NCBI RefSeq assembly: GCF_016808095.1
Contig: NC_068972.1
Location: 8,426,001 to 8,490,000, forward strand
Reading direction: 5' to 3'
Length of the DNA stretch: 64,000 bases
DNA from: Vigna angularis
Lineage: Eukaryota > Streptophyta > Magnoliopsida > Fabales > Fabaceae
Part shown: piece after piece, positions 46,617-61,100 of the stretch
How positions within the stretch are numbered: the first letter of the stretch is position 1
How the letters are laid out: each line of letters starts with the position of its first letter
Made by a program: the position numbers and the translations under genes
Notes under the pieces: model-generated
Told to the model about the DNA's origin: nothing
What the model saw: only the letters and a program-made list of their open reading frames with translations
Database searches by the model: none

Positions 46617-49327
46617 CTAGAAGCGAGCCCAGCATCTAGTGCATTGTGCTATACAGTCTCCCTTGCAATCAACATTATAACCCAAAACTTTTGGATTTCT
46701 AAGGAGAAGTTTCCTAAGAGAATTTCCGTTAATACTCCATTGCTCCTCCAGGATCTTTACATTGCCTTTCAACTCTTCCTCTAAATTACATCCAAGAATT
46801 TCTGGAAACTTTTTAAGCAACTTAGACAGATCATCATCAGAAAGATTTAAACTCCTAAGATAGTCTAGTATTCCATTTACTGTCTCAAATTTGGGAACTT
46901 CCATCGTACGTTCTTCTCCCCAGTAAGGGGAATGAACAAGACCAAATGCTTTCCCAAGAATCTTGTCCTTTTCTTCATCACTGAAGTTAAATGCAGAAAG
47001 AGCTTGTTTACATGCCTCCCACATGCTTTGATCTTCATTACTTGTGATAATACTTTCTATCTGCGCAGTTGAGTGCAATATCCAATGTTTGGTAGAAGGA
47101 TTTGAGGTCCATGTTGCTGTTGCTACACTTGGTGAATATCTACAAGAAAATCTGATATTTGGCAGTGGAATACTTGATGATGCAGCAGAAAGATCAGCCT
47201 GCAAGATTATATGCAATTTTCAGACTTGGCGAGCATTATTAGCCTTGTGTATGATATATTCCTGTTAAATGTTGCATTTCAACTCTGTCCATTGCAGATC
47301 CAAATACCTTTTTAGGAATGATGGTATGCATAAGGCATAAAAAATGAAGCTATGTGTGATGTTGACCGTGAAGACAGAATCAATAGCCCCATGATTAAAT
47401 TCAAACCTCTACACCGTTGTAACTCAAGGAAAAATGTCAGAGCCCGGGTTTAGTGTAGTTTAACAAAAGGTTCAAATATACAGTGTGTGTGTGGGAACTC
47501 GACGCTTCGTCCTTCAACCCTCTGATATATAATTCTTCAAGAAGGAGGATAAGGATAGGATATCACAGAACAAGGAGCAGTGAACTTTACTTTTCTGGAG
47601 TTCTACTACAATACTTTTAACTGGTTTAGTTGTAAAAAATTAGTATTCTCTAGCAGCATATCAAAGTCTTCAATTTTCAGTTCTGGAAGATCTTCATGCA
47701 TTACTGATTGCGAAAAATTATAAAATAAAGTTCCCTGCTGAATAGGGAGTAAAAATGTAACATGCTAGATAATCCAAGCATTTAGTATCAAGTCAACCAT
47801 AACAAAATCCCCACCGGTTACAGTAATCAAATTGTAAAACTGTTTTTTTTATGTTTTCTACTCAATTCTATTCCATGTTTCTTTACTAAAGTAATTTTAG
47901 TACTCAAAGTCAACCTTCAAAACAAAAAAAAAATAGTTTTGCAGTTCTGGCAGTTGAAGACAGTTAATACATACGGTAAAATTATACCTTCTTTAAGTCA
48001 GTCCAATTCCACCAACAAAAGTACAAAACCATGAAAGCATTCTAATACACTTCTATCCTAGAAGGCTTATGAGAAACTAAACAGGTTAGCATAGTAATAC
48101 TTTTCAATACCACAATCCCCGTGATGATAAATGAATGCATACCGACAAAGATGTCATTTTTAGGACAAAAGAGCATTCACTCTTCAGTTTATAGCATAAA
48201 CTAGTACCCATTCTTTGAAGAAATTACTGTCTAAAAACATTGTGAAACCCATCACTCGGCCCCTTTCTTGGTCCTAGAACAGTGAAAAGCCTAACACGGT
48301 CCTGTCTAAAAGATGGCAAACTTTACACTCTTGATTAGCTGACTGCAACATTTTTCCATCAACAGACTTCTCTTCAGTTTCCACAGAGCAAGCAAACACA
48401 ATAACCAATCCAACAAAACTTACATGTAGTTTTTAGTGTGGTTCCCAAATCAGAATTGAAGTCTCTTCTCGGTATTTTATATTAACCTTTGTTGTAAAAA
48501 TTAATTAATCACGCAGCTTATCAATATGAAGCTCCAATTTTTCTAAAAAAAAAACACCAAAAGTGCTTACGGAACTCCATCTAACTTTTGTCCAAATCGC
48601 AATTCAAACACGATGTCTTCTTCAATTTCCTATATCTTCACTATTTGCATTTTCATAGCTAAGTGCTGAAAACAAGAGAATCCCTCAAAACTTTCTAGAT
48701 GTTCACTATTTGACTAGCACCGATTCTTAACTTTTTATTACACGGATTGCAGCCTTCTTTGAAAAGGCCGATGAAATAAATGTAAACATGAATTCTGTTT
48801 TACAAATCATTCCGAACAAACCTATTTCTGGAAAACATATTCATAAAACTAGAAAAGTGTTAAAAAAGCATTTACCTTGCAATACCAAAACTGTGCTGCA
48901 GAATCAATGGTAAGTAAAGGGGAATTCAACCGGTTCCCTAACATCCCTGCAATCGCAATATAACACATAAACATCTTATTGCAGTAAACAGTAGTAAATT
49001 GTAATATGGGACAGAGAAAAAGGTGGAAAAAAAAGGGTACCCAAGAAAACCAAAAACAACTTTCCCACCTACACCATTAAGTTAAAGCAAAGTTCACGCT
49101 CCAAAAGAGTCACAAAAATCAAGGACACTCAAAAAGCAAATTCCTCGTATTTCTCGTGTTGAGTTGAGATATTGAATGTGATAATAAAACCAGAATTGCC
49201 CATTTTAAACGAAAGGGACGAGAAATGAATGAATAGCAGAAAAGAGGAAGAGAAGGATTGAAAAATTAAATGTACCAGAGCGTCGATAAGGAGACAGGGC
49301 CAAAGATGCAAGCTTGAGACTCTCCAT
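46617..49327 (-). CDS. mTERF-related protein, probably organellar
   Basis: Three exons: 49327-49276, 48946-48876 and 47198-46617, giving 234 residues; junctions are GT-AG and phases agree. The N-terminus (MESLKLASLALSPYRRSG) is rich in serine, leucine and basic residues with no acids after position 2, as in plastid or mitochondrial transit peptides. The C-terminal half has mTERF-like helical repeats: LRSLNLSDDDLSKLLKKFPEI and then LRKLLLRNPKVLGYNVDC, with the proline of the third position of the repeat retained. mTERF proteins bind organellar nucleic acid and affect transcription, splicing or translation. With about two repeats it is much shorter than canonical plant mTERFs, so nucleic acid binding may be altered. 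The gene order suggests orthology to AT4G09620. Introns are 329 and 1677 bp. Confidence 0.85.
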
Positions 49328-52154
49328 CAACGCCCTATGCTTCAACGCTAATTGGCTTACCCAACACCTTCACTGAAAAACACTGTTTTTGTGGAGACAC
49401 AGGTTCTACATTTTGGTGGTTGAGAAAATTGCAAGTCATCGAATTTTGAAAATAATTTTAAGATTGAATATCTACAAAATTTATGATAATATAGTTCTTC
49501 ACTAGAAAATAATATTTTATTTTGACATATTTTCATCCCAGTCTTTAAAACATATAATAGTTAGTTATTGAGAAATTTTGGTTGAAAAATAGTAGTAACA
49601 TAACCTCTTATACTGGATGCAATGTTTTTTCTATAAACTAATCATTACTGGCTTAAAAAACAGGTTTTTAAATTTACTACTTTAAAAGAAATAAATAATT
49701 CAAAAATAAAAAATTGCAAAAACGTGTAGTGGCCAAATATTGATGGATAGACCAATATGAAATTATTTTAATATAATATGAAGTTTTAAGTTCAAATTCT
49801 AAATTACCAATTTTTTAAAGGAGAGTATTATTATTATTTTATTTATAAGATCTACTTTCTTACCTATTAAATTTATATTGACTTGTGTCATAATTTGGGA
49901 TTAAGAATTTTCATCATATATAAATCTACTACACTTTATATATGTCGGTTTTTTCGTAGGAAAAAAATGTGTAATTTTATCCTATTTAATCCAACACACC
50001 GTAAGAATGTAAATTTTTTTCATCTATTCATTTCTAAACAAAATATTCTTTTAACAAATTATTTTCGTTCTCGTGTACACAATAAAGAGAGAGAAGTTAT
50101 ATTCACGGTTTCCTGTAAAAATATTTGAAAACGGAAGATAAATTAAAAAAAGAAAGACAATTTTTAATCAAATTAAAAATAAAACGTAAAAAAAGTCCTT
50201 CAACTTTTAAAAAAAACGTTAAAAAATATTCTCACTGGTTAAAAAATAAAAGTGTCTTTTACTAAAAGTGTCATTTTTAATTTCTAACTCATCCACTAAA
50301 ACTTTTTATATTTAGCAAGTCCTTAACTCGTCTTTAGCAGTATAAAGCTTTCAATTAAAATAATTAACTGGACTTAATGTTTTATCTTTATTATCAGGAG
50401 AAGAAGTCCGAAAAAGAAAGTTTAAGTATTTTTTTAATAAATGAGTTAATATTTTGGAGAATATTAATTGGTGATTAAGATATAATAATGATTATTGATT
50501 TTATTATTTTTATATTATCAGGAATAATTAATTTTAATAATTAAAATAATATAAATTTATAATTAATTTCACTAATTATATATTAATAATTAATAATTTC
50601 AGATATTAAAATATTATTTATTTTTTATTATATTCGAAATTTTGGTGAATTAACATAAATATTGTAAGAGATCCTTGAAAAAAAAAAGAAAATTCAAAAA
50701 AATATTAAACTTATATTTTAATTATTTGTTTTTGTAAAATTTTTATATATTTAACATTTTATTACTTGATAATGACTTATTTACTTTTGTTTGTTGTTTT
50801 TTCTTTTAGTTTAATAATTGTTTACGTTTAATTATATTTCAATTTTTAATAACATTAAAACAAAAAACAAACGGTTAAAAAAATACAATAAACGCTAAAA
50901 TTATAATATTATTTAATTAATTTTTAATTTTTAATTTATCAAATAAATTATGAATTAAAACTAAATATTACTTATAAATATTTTTGTCATTTAAATAAAG
51001 TAAAACTATATTAATAATTAATAATTATGTTGATAAAAATTACTTTAATATCATATTTAACTATAAAATTTTGTAAAATTCGATTTTTATTAATTATTGT
51101 TAACCGTTTTCTTAAAAACATGACTCTATTTTATACTGCAAATTATACATTTTAATAAAGTTTGAATGAACTTCCTCTGAAAAAATAAAACAAAACAACT
51201 GGTTAGTAATAAATTTTGTACTTTAAACTTGACCAATAGAATATCTTATGAATGACAATAAATGACATGGCGTGTGAGTGCATTAGGTTACTGTTACTCC
51301 TCTGGTTACGCGTATGTTTCCTTTAACTTTCTTCATTTATTGTCATCATTTTCATCACTTGTATTCAAATAAAATTTTAAGTTTATAATCGCATATTAAA
51401 ATTATAATTCTTTTTACAATATTATACATATAATAAAATAAATGATAATTAATGTAATATTAAAAACAAGTATTGTGAAATTCAAAATCATAGATAATTG
51501 AGTAATATTTTACATTGTTAAGTGAATGGTACTTCCTTTTTGAAACATGTGGGATCTTCTAAAACTGGATCTAACCATGCTATATTGTGTCAGATCTTCC
51601 AAAACTAGATCAAAACACAATACTAGTATGTTTAATGGAACCCAACAAACAATTAATAATTAACAGAGTAGAGTCATCCAATCCCTCTCATTTGATATTT
51701 TTCTGTGTCATATGAAAAAGGAAAAGAAGAAAACAGAAAGTTTAGCCAATCTTGAATCCCAATCATCAAAAGATTATATGCTTTATTGGCCTCTAATTTC
51801 AGGGGGAAAAAGTAAACCCATTTCCGCCCAAGACTCCGGCGGCACACCGTCGCCGGTAACGTTTCTCTCTCTTATTTACTCAACCTCTGCTTCCTGTCAT
51901 ACATATCCATTTTTTAGATTAATAAAAAGTTGAAAGCTGGGGTGCCTATTTTTGTTTTTCCAAAGCACCAAGAAAATCAAGCTTCTTCCGTCGCTTGCTT
52001 CACACTCCTCTTAACCTTGTACCCACCTGAAATCTACAGCATCTCATCGCACCACAGTGTGTAAGTTTGAATCTTAGAAGAAAAGGAGCACGTGGGTAAG
52101 TGGTGCTGGGTAGAGAGAGAAACAGAAACGGTGTGTGTGCATCATTGTTATGGT
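49328..52154. other. Divergent intergenic region between the mTERF and DUF616 genes
   Basis: AT-rich spacer between two genes transcribed away from each other, so both promoters should lie here. No coding exon was seen. A GC-richer leader-like stretch (51820-52150) precedes the DUF616 start. Confidence 0.55.
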
Positions 52155-55100
52155 ATGGCTCAGCAGAGACAATCGGGAATGGAGAGGCTTGGGGTGAGAG
52201 TGGGGGCCCACGATCTGCACCACACCAACGGTTCCGGCGATCACGTCGCTGTCGGGATTCGGGGTGGCGCCGCTCACAAGCAGCCGCGGTCCCGGCGATC
52301 GGCGCGATCCGACAGGGGCACGCAACTGTCGGTGGCGGCAATCCTTGTTTTCCTCTTCCTCGTACTTGTCGTCACTGTGCTCGTTTTCTCTTACATTTCT
52401 AGAGACGGTGAAGTTCTGTTTTTTATGAATCTTTTCTTTCTTTCTTTCTTTCTTTGATCATAACGCCTTTGTTGATTTTGGTGTTCTTGAGCACCCATGT
52501 CAGTGAACATTGTGGGTTTTGCATGAACTTGAGTGCGATTTCTTGTTTGGTTTTTGAATAGGAGAGGGTTTTTGAATCTGTAGTTTTTCTTGCTTGATGT
52601 TTACTTTGGGCTGTTCAGTTGGTTGATTGGGGCTAGGTTATTTAGAGAAGTAATAGATTGAATTTTTGGTTTCATCTATTATAATCAATTGTTTGCTGTT
52701 GCTTTATTCATTTTGTTCTTGTTATTTTTTTAGCTTAGTTTGTTTCTGGTTTTTAAAGATTGTCAATGGGTGTTGCAGAAATAAGTAACAATGGGGACGA
52801 CGGTGTTGATTTAAAGAGTGATTCTGATTTTCTTACGAATGTACCTCGGATACAGAAGAAGAAAGTTCTTGACTTTGGGCATGCCTCTGGAGGACATGGT
52901 CGAGATTCAAGATATTGGGATAAAGATGATAGGAGAAGGGATGGTGATTATGATGAGGATATGATGGAGCATACAAGTAAGGATCCTGGAGATGAAATTG
53001 TCGAAGATGATGATGCTGTAAAGAAGGATCACGACACCAAGTCTTCTCACGATGGCATAAAGCGGAGGGGCGATGGCTTGTATAATGAAGCAGGACGTCA
53101 GGAGTTGAAAAGATATGAAGCAGAATATGAGGCTTCTTTGAAGAATCTGAGACACTCCACCGAAGTTGATGTGAAACTGTTGCATGAGACTAACCTTGAA
53201 AAGAAAAGTGCGTCGGATGACACTGATGATGAATATGATGATTTTTTTGATTTTAATGATGCTCAATTGGAGAACTCTAGCGATAGCAGAAATATGAGAG
53301 GGGAACATTCTACTGCCAATGTGTTAAGCTTGGACAATGAAGTTCAGAAACAGAAAGAATCTAATGATTCTTTTGCTGAGGAAAACAATGATGATGTTAC
53401 TTCCGAGGATGTTGAAGAAGCGTCTTTCTTGAATAAAAAAAATCCTCATGAGGGGAAAACAAATTCTAAACATGAAAGTATTTTTAATGGACAATCAACT
53501 AGAAAATCACATCCTGAAACAAAGAAGAAAGTCAGGCGACGTAAATTTTCAGGTGAAGTTCATTCTTTCTGATTGTTTCTTTAGTAGATCTCCCAATGTA
53601 TGTCTGTTGTATGGAACTCCTTCTGAAAGTTTTGCATCTGTATTCAGAATCACCATTTATTTGGTAACCATACTACTGTTGCTCATGAAGATAGATTTGC
53701 TGGCAAATGTCGTAGTTTTGTTCTGTTGCAGGTTTTTTGGTAGTTTCTGAATAAAGGATAAAATTCTTACCTTTAAAGAAAGTTAATCTTGAAATGAGGA
53801 ATTGTCTAAACTTGCGGGCTTCTTATGGGTTTAGGGGTATTGTTCGGATGTGTTGGGAAAATAATTTGATATATCCTTTACATGTTGAATATGTTGTTCC
53901 CTATGAAGCTCGGACATAATGGTGTGTCCCTGAGAACACTCGTATGAAGCTCGGGCACTCGTATGACATGTATTGGTGAAGTATCCAATTTAAAAAATGA
54001 TTTTTTGGGTTTGTAAACATAGTTCTGACGTGGCTCCGACACTACATTAATAAGGACAAACATGGTGATTTTTTTAAAACTTAGAAACTTATTCTGCAAG
54101 ATTCTATTATGATTATGGAAATAAGAAGCACATCCTGTATAATCAAGAATATTTAGATATATGTATTATTAGGAATGTTTTTATTTCTTCTCCTATCATA
54201 TCTTCCTATAATGTGGAATTTTTTGAAGTACTTAATTTTTTTTAGATGAATCTCGGTTAAAGGGTCATTTTCAATGATGATAGTCAAGAAGGAGATGAAA
54301 TGTCCTAAATGAATTGGATCCTCTTTTCACTTTTTTTGATTTTTGATAGATTGATTATAATCAAATTTGTACCCGGTGACAATATGTTTAGAGTATTATA
54401 TTTGACTAACCTTGTTTATGGATGATTTTGAATATATAAATCTTGATTGTCAATTTAAATAATTTATAAAGATGTTCAGTACACACACAAACATATCCGT
54501 GTCACCGAGTGTTACATTTTGGAGACTTTGGAGACTATGCATGCCGCAATGTTCGTGTCTGGTGCCTGTATCAGGATCCATGCTATGTAGGTTGTTTCTT
54601 CTATTGTTTTAACTTTTAAGCTGCTCATTAGGTCACGCAGTACCTTTTCACCAACGTAATTTCTCAAATTAAATTATAACGACTTTCTGAAGCATTTCTT
54701 TTATCATGATAATGATCACTAGCTAGTTACTCACACTCGCCTGGGTGGGGGTTCTGCTTTGTTTTCAGAAGGAAGCTGGTAAAACCAAAGCACAATTTAA
54801 TTTACGCTGGTCTTGACTGAACCAATGGACTTTTTCGGTTGGAAGTGATTTATCTCCAAACCAGTGGATACTTGGAAATTCTTTAGTCGATGTCCATCTC
54901 ATTAATTAGGTTTCTGCAACCATAGAATTAGAGTGTGGCAGTATCATAAACTACCTTTTGAGTTTTATAACATTCGACACTGACACTGAAATAATTGTTC
55001 AAATGCTCTGATTAAAAATGGAACAGTCTACAGTCAAGATCACAGCTTGTGTTGCTTAGTTCCTCCTGGTTTTCATTTTATTTCCCCATTAATGAAAAGA

Positions 55101-58100
55101 ACCAGGGGCATGGTGGATTTATGTAGACTCTAGTTAGTTAGCGGTCACAAATTTTGTTAATGAACTTGTACTAGGCTTCCCCAAATGTTCTATTTCATTA
55201 TATCTTCACTTGGCTAAGGAATTAATTGAGAGATGTTTTTGATGATTTCCTGCTTTATGCCATTTGGTGAGTTAGTTAAAATATTGGTCCGTTGATTATT
55301 TGTCTAATCTCCTGATTACTGTGTATTAAATTAATGTAATACTCCCGGTTTAAGTATGTAGTGGTTCTGAGGAATTTTTTGATGACTCCATTTGAACACT
55401 AGAGCCATATGTTATAGGCTGATTGGGTGCTTGTTTAAGCTTAAAAGTAAAGTGCTTTTGAAAAAAAAAAGTGCTTATTAATTAGGTATAAAACACAGAC
55501 ATGCGACATAGACACAGATACTGTGGCATGACATGAACACTGTGATACGTGTGTGTGTATTGAACATCATTATGAATTATTTAAATTGACAATGAAGATT
55601 TATCTAGTCAAAATTATCTATAAAAAGTTATATAACAATTTCAACATATTGTTACCTAATACAAAAATGAATTTAATCCATTTATCTAAAGTCCAAAACT
55701 GAAAAAAGGATCTAATTCATTTAAGAAATTTCACCCTCTTCTTGTTTGTCATCATTGAAAAAGACACTCTTGGAAAGGTTCATCTAAAGACAAATCAACA
55801 ATTTCAAAAAGTTCCACAATATATGATACGAGAATAAATAAAAACATTCCTAATTATATTGAATCCCCTCTTTATTTTCGTAACTACAGCAGAAACTTAA
55901 CCAATAAGTTTCTGGCTTTCTAACTTATAAAAGAAATAGTGTCTGTCTTTGTTGATGTTGTGTTGGAGCTGTGCCTTAGTTATGTTGGAGCTGTGTTCGA
56001 GGTCTGAAAACGTTTTTTAAATCCAACACTTTAGCAGAGTGTATGTGATAGGCTTCTTTTGTCAACAAGCTGATCAACACTCCTCAACTCTCAAGCACAC
56101 ACGAAAAGACACAAAACAGTATGTATATTATTGATGTATGAGTGAAACAAAGTACAAAGAATCAACCCCCAAGGAAGCCTCTCTTCCTCCACCGGAACAA
56201 ATATTCAGTCTATACCCAAATGTACAAAATGACCAACTCCTCCTGTACAGAACACACACTTTATTTATAAACTCTCCCTTTCCCTTCCCACTCACTAACT
56301 AACTGTCAACAACCTTTCCCTCTTAATCGCCCTCTCATTTCTTCTTCCTTTTATCTTAAAACCATTATATCCTATCATTACACCCTGCTGCATAACAACT
56401 TTGTCCTCAAGGTTGGAACCATTAAGCTTGATCTCATGACTCCTCTTCATCATCATGTTATCATATGAAAGGAGCCCACTGGCTATTGTCCTCCAATTCA
56501 GGTATGAAGGCTTGGGTGGTGGTTTATATGAGAGAATTATTGACTCCTTCTCTTCCATTAATAAGAATTGCTCCTTTTCCAAGATTCCCCTGGACCATAT
56601 GACTGTTCTATACTGCTTTCTAACCTGTGACCTCTTACATTGTGGAGCACAAGTATTGTAGTTTGCTTCTGAAACTGTTTGCACCGCTTCCATTCCTGAA
56701 GTTTCTTTCTGGATCTTTTCCTTTCACCACTGTGAGTAATATAAGATGGCTAGTTAATAAAGATTCTGCAAGAACCCTGGAAATTCCTTTGTGGCCATTG
56801 CTAGAAGCTAGACCTCAGTAATTTCAGGAAATGGATCTGTAACAGCCCTAGTGGATGCACCCATGGACACCCAGACAACAGCTGGGTCACTTCCTGACAC
56901 CACTGTTTTAACCCCAGACCTCAACAATTCTTCCCCTTTCTTCACTGTTTTGACATACCCACCACAACCTACCACTCTATCTTCACTAAAAACAACAGCT
57001 TTTGCAACTTTACTTGGAGAAGCAAGAGTCACAACCTTCCCATCATGGTCTTCACCTGATGTATTTTCCCTACCAACATTTGTCACATTATCCACCCTTA
57101 CAGCAGCAACTTCTGCCACTTTCTCCGCAGCAGCCACACCAATGTCTCCATCATAGTTTTCGTCATTGCCTTCCACTTCACATATATTTTCTTCTCTCCT
57201 ATCTTGCCCTCTAATTCCTGCAAAACCATCAACACTCAAAACAACAGATTTTGGCACTCTACTCCCTGATGTAATGGTAACAACATTCCCCTCTTCACTG
57301 ATATTTGTTTCTCTTTTCTTCTTCTCTTCATCATTAGCCAAGTACTCTCCTTCTTCATAGAATTTCTTGGCTTTCTTGATGTTTTGCAGACTGTCTTTCA
57401 CAGCATCCCTACCCTTCTTTACTTCTTTCTTTCCTTTCTTGTTGTCTTGCAGAAATTCCTCTTTCCATCCCCTTCTTGGTCTGTCAAGAGATTTCTCCCT
57501 TCCTTTTGTGTCCCTTTCTTGATTTTGGTCTTCCAATATCATTTCTTGGATATTTCTTCTCCATTCTGTTAGCTCCCTTTTCTGTTCGCTGGCCCACCTC
57601 TCCACAGTATTGACTCTTCCTTCCAAAGTATCGATTCTTCCTTCCATCACATTCTCCTCTCCAAGGGATCCGGCAGGTCGGACCAAACTTGATAGGCTTC
57701 TTTTGTCAAGAAGCCGATCAACACTCCTCAACTCTCAAGCACACATAAAAAGACACAAAAAGACACAAAACAGTATGTATATTATTGATGTATGAGTGAA
57801 ACAAAGTACAAAGAATCACCCCCCAAGGAAGCCTCTCTCCCTCCACTGGAACAAATATCTAGTCTATACCCAAATGTATAAAATGACCAACTCCCCCTGT
57901 ACAGAACACACACTCTATTTATAAACTCTCCCTTCCCCTTTCCACTCACTAACTAATTGTCAACAACCTTTCCCTCCTAACCGCCCTCTCATTTCTTCTT
58001 CCTTCTATCTTAAACCCATTATATCCTATCAGTATGATATGTGTTGTACAAGTCTCATAAATGTTGGTGTCTGATACATGATGGACACATGGACATGTCA

Positions 58101-61100
58101 TTGAAGATGTTTTTTTGGTCATATTAAAAAAAAGGTTTAGTGTCCATCCATGTTTTTGAGAACCGCTTTGGGCACAAGCTTATTGCAATAAGCTAGTAGT
58201 AACTTGTCAAAATACGTTGTTTTCTGCTTATTTTTGGCTTCTGCTTTTGTAAAAGAAGTTGAAACGAACATCTTCAAGAAAACATGGTAAATGCTTTTTC
58301 TGTAAAAAAGTTTTTTTTTTCTCAAAAAAGATCAAACAAACTCAACTGTAGAAAAGCAGCAGTTTCTGTTTTTTTTTTCATGTCTAACCATTTAAGGACT
58401 AAATATATGAATACTTATTAATGTTTTTTTTAAGATGTGCACTAGAGGGCTTTGATTTATGGTCCATCAACCAGGAGATGATCTTGTAGATACAGAAGTC
58501 AAGATGAAATCATGTTTAGAATATAAGTTTGAATTATATCTTATATCTATTGCAAGATTTTGAGGACAGGAGGGCATGTATATTTGTTCAAAAACAGATA
58601 AATTGGTCTATTCAAGTTGGTTTCTAATTTGTCAAAATACTAGATAATATTTCATAAATGTGATGATTTTCTTTGTTTAATATGGTTGAAATTGATTCCA
58701 CAGAAATTTCAAATCTGTATAAACATGGTTTATGTGTAATTAGTTTTTTTTTCCTCTTCGCTTCCTGCTGTCACCGTTTTTTCTCATGTATCTAAGTCTG
58801 AGAAAGATTTACCAAATGACGTTCTTAAAATTGATTCAAGACCTGTTTGCAGACTAATTAATATAATTTATAAATATTTCTGACTTTATATAAATATATC
58901 TAATTGGTTTTGTTTTTTATTGTTTTAAGCCCTCTTTGGACTTTCAAACATTTCTCGAAATGGTTCTATTCATGATATTTTCTTTATCACCAATTTATCA
59001 CAACTATAAAAATATAAGAAAGAAGATCTTGTTGACATGTTACCTATTAAACAGGATCCTGTGAGATGAAATTGTTAAACTCAACATCACAGCTTGTAGA
59101 ACCCCTAGAAAGTCGAAAATTTGCAAGATTTAACTTACAGTACACAGAGATGGAAGATAAGCCCCTGGGAGAAGAACAATGGGTTCCCAGATTTGCTGGC
59201 CATCAGAGCTTAGAAGAGAGAGAAAGTTCATTTTTGGCCCGGGATCAGAAAATAAACTGTGGTTTTGTTAAAGGTCCTGAAGGGTCTGAAAGTACTGGAT
59301 TTGACTTGACAGAAGACGATGCAAGTTACATCAGCAGGTGCCACATTGCTGTGATCTCATGCATATTTGGAAATTCTGATAATTTGAGGACCCCAGCCAC
59401 CAAAACGGTAATTGGTCTACTTTGTGTTTTAGTTCAGTTTGTGGGTTAAGGTTAAGAATCACTTACGAATTTTCTAGTAAAATGTTACTCTCTTCGAAGT
59501 TTCATTCAAGTAAATTAGTGCTCTATTTTCTGTGTGGCATCTATAATCTATTACTATTTTTATATGAATCTGTTGTGCATTTTGATCATAAGATTTCCCA
59601 AAAGTCTATATAAATTGGATATCATTTTTTTGTGTTTTTAGTTTTGGCATGCTTGTAAGCATATGCCTCCGTGTTTTGTTGTTTGGACTATTCCTCCCCA
59701 AGGAGTTCTCTGATCATGATATTTCACACAATTGATTGTAATTAGTTAGTTGTTCCCTTAATTCCCGAACTCATACTTGTTAATATTGTGCTTATGTTGG
59801 CATGTTTGTGTTAGGAAATTAAATGTCTATATAAGAAGGAAGAAAACAAATGGTTAAATGGTTAGTTGGTTGGTTAGGAAGGTAGGGAGACTATAGTTGT
59901 CCTAATAGTGATAGTTGTAGATAGGTTGAGCAACTATTGCCACTTTATACCGATTAAACACCCTTATTCAGCCAGGACTATAGCTGAAATTTTCGCCAAA
60001 GAAGTGGTTAAATCACATGGGATTCCCATGTCAGTGGTAAGTGATAGAGATCCTACTTTTCTAAGTCTCTTTTGGAAGAAATTATTTCAGCTGCAAGGAG
60101 AAAGACTTAACATGAGCACAACTTATCATCTGGAGTTTGATGATCAAACTGAAGTTCTAAACAGAACTTTAGAAACATATTTGAGGTGTTTCAGCTCTGA
60201 ACAGCCCAAGACATGGTCCTTGTTTATTCTGTGGGCAGCTTGGAGAACTCCTTTTGAAGTGGTGTATGGTAGGCCTCCGCCATCGCTCAGCAGTTTTATA
60301 CCAGGGGAAACTCCAGTTTCAGAAGTAGTACAAGACTTGATGACAAGAGATGAAGCTCTTAATCAGCTCAAGTTTCACTTAACTAGAGAACAAGAGCAGA
60401 TGACAAAATTTGCAAATAAACATCGAAAACCATCACCCATCAAAATAGGGGACTGGGTGTTTTTGAAGATACGTCCTCATCATCAAGTTTCAATGCCAAT
60501 TAGGTTGCACCCTAAGCTATCAGCGGAGTAGTATGGGCCTTTTTTGGTGCTAAGACAGCTGGGGCCAGTAGCTTTTGGTATGCAACTTCCTGAGACAGCC
60601 AGGATACATCCTGTTTTTCATGTGTCCCAATTGAAGAGGGCTGTAAGAACACATCGGTGGAAAAGGAGCTGCCAGAGGGGCTACAAGGAAGCACTTCCGT
60701 TTTTCTTCCCAATAAAGTGCTGGAGAGGAGGACTGTGCAACAAACAGGGCAAGAGGAACCGGTCCCTCATGTTCTGATTCAGTGGTTGGATGGAGGAGCT
60801 GATGCAGCTACATTGGAAGATGTGACTACTATCAAACACCATTTTCCAGATTTCAACCTTGTCCTCAAGGTTGCTTGTGCAGGGGAGGGTAATGTTAGGA
60901 AATTAAATGTCTATGTAAGAAGGAAGAAAAAAATAGTTGGTTGGTTAGGAAGGTAGGGAGTGATAGTCGTCCTAATAGGGAGACTGTATATATGTGGGCT
61001 TTTGTTGTGGTGGGGGATGTTTTGGGAGATATTGAGAGATAGTTGACAGAACATTAGTGTCCTGTGAGAAGGGAAATATCAGCCCTTGACAGTGTACATG

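Larger units (their letters stand above)
56046..58031 (-). mobile_element. Non-autonomous Ty3/gypsy-like LTR retrotransposon with target duplication GTATG (DUF616 intron 2)
   Basis: 1986 bp flanked by GTATG (56041-56045 and 58032-58036). LTRs are 56046-56377 (332 bp) and 57690-58031 (342 bp). In the element's sense (minus strand) they start TGATAGGATATAATGG and end GAAGCCTATCA. The 10-bp length difference is a repeated AAAAGACACA unit in the 58 kb copy. The interior has one long gag-like frame on the minus strand (57647-56808) and no protease, reverse transcriptase or integrase, so it depends on enzymes in trans. A purine-rich AGCAGGGTGTAA precedes the 3' LTR, and TGGTCCGACC follows the 5' LTR where a primer site is expected. 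It lies antisense to the host gene. Confidence 0.9.

Noticed and set aside
52907..53308. 133-codon minus-strand frame
   Set aside because: Shadow of the acidic stalk exon of the DUF616 gene.
56851..57572. Several plus-strand frames
   Set aside because: Antisense shadows of the gag-like frame of the 56-58 kb element.
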